A DNA stretch of 8,995 bases, from the NCBI GenBank assembly GCA_001824635.1, contig MHYB01000002.1:1-8995 (forward strand). The letters run 5' to 3'. This DNA comes from Planctomycetes bacterium GWF2_50_10 (GTDB lineage Bacteria > Planctomycetota > Phycisphaerae > Sedimentisphaerales > GWF2-50-10). How positions within the stretch are numbered: position 1 is the first letter of the stretch; every line of letters begins with the position of its first letter. This document shows positions 6,207 through 8,995 of this stretch, one piece after another. The notes under the pieces were generated by a model. It searched no databases. It saw only the letters and a program-made list of their open reading frames with translations, and was not told the origin of the DNA. The position numbers and the translations under genes are program-made.

Positions 6207-6644
6207 ATGCAGATCAGTGAAGTTAGAGTCAAGTTGGTCAATAACAAGGATGACCGGCTCAAGGCGTTTTGTTCGATGACACTCGATAAAGAGTTCGTCA
6301 TCAGGGATATCAAAATTATTGAAGGTATCGGCGGGCACTTTGTCGCAATGCCCTCGCGTAAGATGAGCGACCACTGCCAGAAATGCTCTGGTAAAAACCA
6401 CTTGCGCGCCAAATACTGCAATAATTGCGGCAACTTACTAAGCGAAAACAGGGCTAAAAAAGATGCCAAAGGCAGAATGAAGCTCCACGCCGATGTCGCA
6501 CACCCTATCAACGCCGAGTGCAGGCAGAGAATCCAAGATTTTATTGTCGCTGCTTTCGAAGAAGAGATTGAAAAATCTAAATTGCCGGGCTACAAGCCCG
6601 TCGAGATGGATGAACCGGATGATTATATACCGGAAGCCGTTTAG
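6207..6644 (+). CDS. spoVG: SpoVG-family regulator with an inserted zinc ribbon
   Basis: SpoVG is a small nucleic-acid-binding regulator, named for septation and sporulation in Bacillus and acting more broadly as a DNA/RNA-binding factor. GAGG (6197-6200) lies 6 nt before the ATG. Residues 1-52 match the family: VRVKLVNN, SMTLDKEFVIRDIKIIEG, and FVAMPSRK. The family continues directly to an AHPI motif, found here at 98-101 (VAHPIN) and followed by a helix. Between them this protein carries about 40 extra residues with C57-x2-C60-x10-C71-x2-C74, a four-Cys zinc ribbon. The protein is 145 aa against 97 in B. subtilis. It is probably cotranscribed with ispE. Its stop overlaps the stop of the convergent FlgM-like gene. 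The zinc site is inferred from the Cys spacing. Confidence 0.92.
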   Translation: MQISEVRVKLVNNKDDRLKAFCSMTLDKEFVIRDIKIIEGIGGHFVAMPSRKMSDHCQKCSGKNHLRAKYCNNCGNLLSENRAKKDAKGRMKLHADVAHPINAECRQRIQDFIVAAFEEEIEKSKLPGYKPVEMDEPDDYIPEAV

Positions 6645-6913
6645 GCCTTTATAAGTTCTTCGAGTACCCTGTCCAAGGCAAGATCAAGGCGCTTATTTAG
6701 GTCATAATCGCCTCTTTGCAGCTGTGAACGAACATCCACTACCTTTTCCTGCCTGATCTCCGGCAGAGCGGCTATTTTCTTTAGTAGCTGACCGAGCGGC
6801 GATGTATTTACATTCTTAAGCAATTCCTCTGCCAAGATATCCTGGCTATCGGCAAGCTGTTCAGTTAAATCAAGCAGCGGGCTGTTGGAATTATAAAGTT
6901 TCTGTTGCGACAT
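6641..6913 (-). CDS. flgM: FlgM-like anti-sigma-28 factor
   Basis: A 90-aa protein. The ATG at 6913 is chosen because GAGGTGG lies 7 nt upstream; an upstream in-frame ATG (7009) would add a tail spanning the palindrome. FlgM holds the flagellar sigma factor (FliA/sigma-28) inactive until the hook is built. The C-terminal half (about 50-88: LPEIRQEKV, then RSQLQRGDYDL and a helix with VLEEL) fits the family core, normally LP-x-R-x-x-K-V, an I/L-x-x-G-x-Y turn and a final helix. The N-terminal half is low-complexity and acidic, as in other FlgMs. No flagellar gene is visible nearby, so a related anti-sigma role is possible. A sigma-28-like promoter candidate lies about 100 nt upstream and a palindrome 38 nt upstream. 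Its stop overlaps that of spoVG. Confidence 0.65.
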   Translation of the reverse strand: MSQQKLYNSNSPLLDLTEQLADSQDILAEELLKNVNTSPLGQLLKKIAALPEIRQEKVVDVRSQLQRGDYDLNKRLDLALDRVLEELIKA

Positions 6914-6950
6914 CTTGAAACCACCTCGTTCAATATCGACCACCTTGTTT

Positions 6951-6972
6951 GACACACAATATATTGTGTGTC
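6951..6972. promoter_or_regulatory. Perfect 22-bp palindrome upstream of the FlgM-like gene
   Basis: GACACACAATA (6951-6961) is followed directly by its exact reverse complement (6962-6972). It lies 38-59 nt before the FlgM-like ATG. A spacer-less perfect palindrome of this length is typical of a dimeric repressor operator, though it could also fold as an RNA hairpin. ACACACAATATAT from it recurs at 7187-7199. The 303 nt from 6914 to 7216 hold no gene that I can support. Confidence 0.65.
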
Positions 6973-7014
6973 CACTGTTGGTCGCTCTTTGAAATATTGC
7001 TTTTACCAATGTAG

Positions 7015-7043
7015 ATATCGACTGTGGAGGGGGCGAAACTTTA
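7015..7043 (-). promoter_or_regulatory. Sigma-28-like promoter candidate
   Basis: On the minus strand TAAAGTTT (7036-7043, identical to the E. coli -35 consensus) is followed after 13 nt by GTCGATAT (7015-7022; consensus GCCGATAA, six of eight bases). The usual spacer is 11 nt, so the fit is good in sequence but two bases too long. A sigma-28 promoter on flgM would give the standard feedback loop. The predicted leader of roughly 95 nt would contain the palindrome. Confidence 0.35.
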
Positions 7044-7186
7044 AGATTCTTGAAAAAAGTCTTAACCGTCTCAAATTGCAGTATTTACATTAAATTACAC
7101 TGAAAATGCGGTTTTTTACCTGTTTAAAAGCGTCCCAGATTCACATTTCAGCTTCATTGGGCTGGTTAAATATGGCAAAATAGGCA

Positions 7187-7199
7187 ACACACAATATAT
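7187..7199. repeat. Second copy of the palindrome's ACACACAATATAT core
   Basis: ACACACAATATAT is shared exactly with 6952-6964. This copy is not palindromic: only the left half and centre are kept. It begins 18 nt past the stop of the GspM-like gene, about 220 bp from the full palindrome, a spacing that would suit a second protein-binding site with looping. Chance is possible because the motif is AT-rich. Confidence 0.5.
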
Positions 7200-7216
7200 A
7201 GGGCCTGAAAAAATTT

Positions 7217-7732
7217 TTAGCTTTTGTAGTAACGGAACTTCATATCCGCTTTCCAGGTGTCTGCGGTGCCTTTTTGCTTGGTCAGCTTAAGCGAGACGCA
7301 TTGTAAAGAAGCCCCTTGCATCTGCATGGAGGTGAGGAATCTGGCAAATCTCGACAGATCAACTTGTTTGAGAGTCACATCTGCATCCTGAGATTCCTGG
7401 CCGCCGGTAACCTTCATAATTGCACTTGCATGAAGTTTATAATCAGCTGACGATATACCAGCCGAGCGGGCTACTGAATCCACCACGGCAGGATAGCTGA
7501 ATTGCTCCTGCGACGTATGTTTTGCCGCAAGCCGTTCCGGGTCAAGCTCCTTAATGGAAAGCATTATTTTCTGGGCGTCCAGGTACGCCCCCTTGTGCCG
7601 ATCCCACTTGGCATTGGATTCGCTCATAGATACCAGCCCGGTCCACAACGGCCAAAGGGCCGCCAGACACGGGACAAGTATATAATAGAGCTTTGGATTT
7701 CTTACCGCTTCTTTAATATCTGTGCTGGTCAT
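7217..7732 (-). CDS. GspM/PilO-like inner-membrane platform protein
   Basis: A 171-aa protein with a short cytoplasmic N-terminus, one membrane segment (about 15-36, LYYILVPCLAALWPLWTGL) and a periplasmic part. A helical stretch (about 37-70) leads to a small alpha/beta domain. The size and layout match GspM of type II secretion or PilO of type IV pili, which pair with GspL/PilN to link the cytoplasmic ATPase to the pseudopilus. Sequence alone does not decide between them. AAGGTG lies 5-6 nt before the ATG at 7732. The gene starts 3 nt after the stop of the GspL-like gene, so the two are translationally close and cotranscribed. No terminator hairpin follows its stop. Confidence 0.7.
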   Translation of the reverse strand: MTSTDIKEAVRNPKLYYILVPCLAALWPLWTGLVSMSESNAKWDRHKGAYLDAQKIMLSIKELDPERLAAKHTSQEQFSYPAVVDSVARSAGISSADYKLHASAIMKVTGGQESQDADVTLKQVDLSRFARFLTSMQMQGASLQCVSLKLTKQKGTADTWKADMKFRYYKS

Positions 7733-7735
7733 TTA

Positions 7736-8995
7736 TCACCTTCTGGCAATTTTAGGAAGGATAGTGAAACTGAAACTGTCCTTGCCGGCCTTGAGGTCGT
7801 AATTGGGCTGCGAAAGCCTCAGGGCAGGGTGCTTATCAATAGCGGCGATTAGTTGAAGGGTATTTTCGCGCGAGGGCGTTTCGCCGGTTATTACAATACT
7901 CTTTGCCTGAACAGTAATGGTATCTATTGTCAGTGTTACATTGCCGGCTTCATTGATAGTCTGAAGCAGGTTGGTCAATAAAACCGAAACAGAAGCCTGG
8001 CCGCTTGCATTAAGCTGGCCTTCTTTTACCTGCTTAATGGTGAACATTTCTCGCTTAAGCTTGTTGATCGCCTCCTGGTTGATGAATTTGGAGCCTGGGA
8101 CGACTTTTTTATACTGCTGCTCATAGCCCACAAGAAGCTGGTTGTCATAACGGTTGCTTACATATGTGCGCATTTGAAGAAACAAGCCTGCGGCAAGCAT
8201 CATAACGGTAAGGCTTATGCTCAATATTTTGAGCGCCTTTTCCATTATCATCCTGCGTCCCTGGTACGGCGCGAAATCCTTGCGGAAGTCCACAATCGTT
8301 TTATCTAAGGCGGCCAGCGCCGAACCATAGGCAATGGCAAAATCAACAGGTTCAACAGGCTCGGCACAGGATGCTTGGAGCGTTCCCAACAGTTCAAACC
8401 GCCGTACCTCAAGGCCTGTCCTGGTGGAAAGCTTTTCGCTGTTTACCTGATTTGAGCCGTCGAAAAGCTCTATCCTTTGCAGATCGTCGCCGCCGATCAT
8501 CGAAGCTTGCGTAAGTGGTATTTCGCGCGCCAGCAGGTCGGTTACGTTGGCATTTTTATTAATGATAAAGGTTCTGCTCTGAAAACCCGTTTTTCCGGAA
8601 ACAGTAAAGAGGTACCCGCTATTGCCGGCTAGCACCACATACAATACCGGTGCTTCGCCGCCGAGCCTGGTAGTGCGTATAAACCGCGCAAGGGCCGCGA
8701 CATCCGGCTCAATAGCGACAGGGTCGAGGCTGTTTTGCTGGAGATCAACAAGAGTATCGGTAATAGTTTTCCGCCCGGAGGAATAAACCGATATCGACGA
8801 CCCCGTTTCGTCCTGGCCGACAACATTGAATGTTATGGCCGTTTCGCTGGCATCTGTAGCGATCGCTTCTTCGGCATCGAAACGAATGGTCTGACTGATC
8901 TTCCTAAGATCAGTAAATTGGCTGTGAACATTGTGCTGGTTATACTTTCCGCAATCAAGCGAGACAAACGGATCGCTAAGTACAACCTGCTTTTC
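7736..8995 (-). CDS. GspL/PilM-PilN-like platform protein, 5' end missing
   Basis: The frame is open from the right edge to a TGA at 7736-7738, giving 419 visible residues; the start lies outside the window. The TTG at 8644 is only an internal codon. Visible residues 1 to about 235 look like the actin-like cytoplasmic domain of GspL/PilM (for example VSLDCGKY near 12, IRFDAEEAI near 38, IEPDVAALARF near 97, then AIAYGSALAAL near 221). A PilN-like joint (DFRKDFAPYQGRR, near 236-248) leads to one membrane segment (about 256-274), a periplasmic helix, and a ferredoxin-like domain containing ITGETPS. It would bring the secretion or pilus ATPase to the membrane and bind its GspM-like partner, encoded next. 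A PilM-PilN fusion is an equal description. Confidence 0.72.
   Translation of the reverse strand, partial: EKQVVLSDPFVSLDCGKYNQHNVHSQFTDLRKISQTIRFDAEEAIATDASETAITFNVVGQDETGSSISVYSSGRKTITDTLVDLQQNSLDPVAIEPDVAALARFIRTTRLGGEAPVLYVVLAGNSGYLFTVSGKTGFQSRTFIINKNANVTDLLAREIPLTQASMIGGDDLQRIELFDGSNQVNSEKLSTRTGLEVRRFELLGTLQASCAEPVEPVDFAIAYGSALAALDKTIVDFRKDFAPYQGRRMIMEKALKILSISLTVMMLAAGLFLQMRTYVSNRYDNQLLVGYEQQYKKVVPGSKFINQEAINKLKREMFTIKQVKEGQLNASGQASVSVLLTNLLQTINEAGNVTLTIDTITVQAKSIVITGETPSRENTLQLIAAIDKHPALRLSQPNYDLKAGKDSFSFTILPKIARR

Noticed and set aside
8642..8644. TTG start for the GspL-like protein
   Set aside because: The same frame stays open to the window edge, and the upstream 117 residues continue the GspL/PilM-like domain, so the TTG is an internal codon.

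Overview
The window looks like chromosomal DNA from a free-living Gram-negative-type bacterium, most likely a planctomycete of the Phycisphaerae / Sedimentisphaerales kind. This is inferred, not proven. The reasons are a PEP-CTERM (exosortase-sorted) surface protein, a large secreted beta-helix protein with dockerin and cohesin-like modules, a GspL/GspM-type secretion pair, a FlgM-like anti-sigma factor, and a SpoVG with an inserted zinc ribbon. There are no RNA genes, no CRISPR array and no intact mobile element.

Layout. 1-200: non-coding, with two imperfect copies of a GTTACC-type repeat at the left edge (possible insertion-sequence end) and two inverted repeats. 201-3765 (minus): two exported proteins, a 914-aa beta-helix/dockerin/cohesin-like protein and, upstream of it, a 243-aa PEP-CTERM protein made of about 18-residue rungs. 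3766-4025: a strong-looking sigma-70-type promoter and an unusually long (about 225 nt), hairpin-rich leader for the PEP-CTERM gene. 4022-4159 (minus): a short orphan PEP-CTERM tail, the remnant of a second such gene. 4160-4520: gene-free, with four kinds of short repeats, including a G-quadruplex-capable tract just past the dedA stop. 4526-5188 (minus): a DedA-family membrane protein, divergent from ispE (5282-6178, plus), which is followed 28 nt later by spoVG (6207-6644). spoVG converges on a FlgM-like gene (6641-6913, minus), and the two stop codons overlap in one TTAG. 6914-7216: the FlgM-like gene's upstream region, with a perfect 22-bp palindrome, a second 13-bp copy of its half, and a sigma-28-like promoter candidate. 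7217-8995 (minus): a GspM/PilO-like gene and the 3' part of a GspL/PilM-PilN-like gene that runs off the right edge.

How they fit together. The right end is the inner-membrane platform of a type II secretion or type IV pilus machine. The centre is housekeeping: isoprenoid synthesis, a DedA lipid-carrier-type transporter and an RNA/DNA-binding SpoVG regulator. The left end is a set of secreted or surface proteins that such an envelope would display. The points most worth a second look are the structured PEP-CTERM leader with competing pairings, the orphan PEP-CTERM tail whose stop codon lies in the next gene's -35 box, the palindrome and its half-copy around the FlgM-like gene, the zinc-ribbon SpoVG, and the dockerin-plus-cohesin-like protein with a Met/Glu-rich C-terminus.
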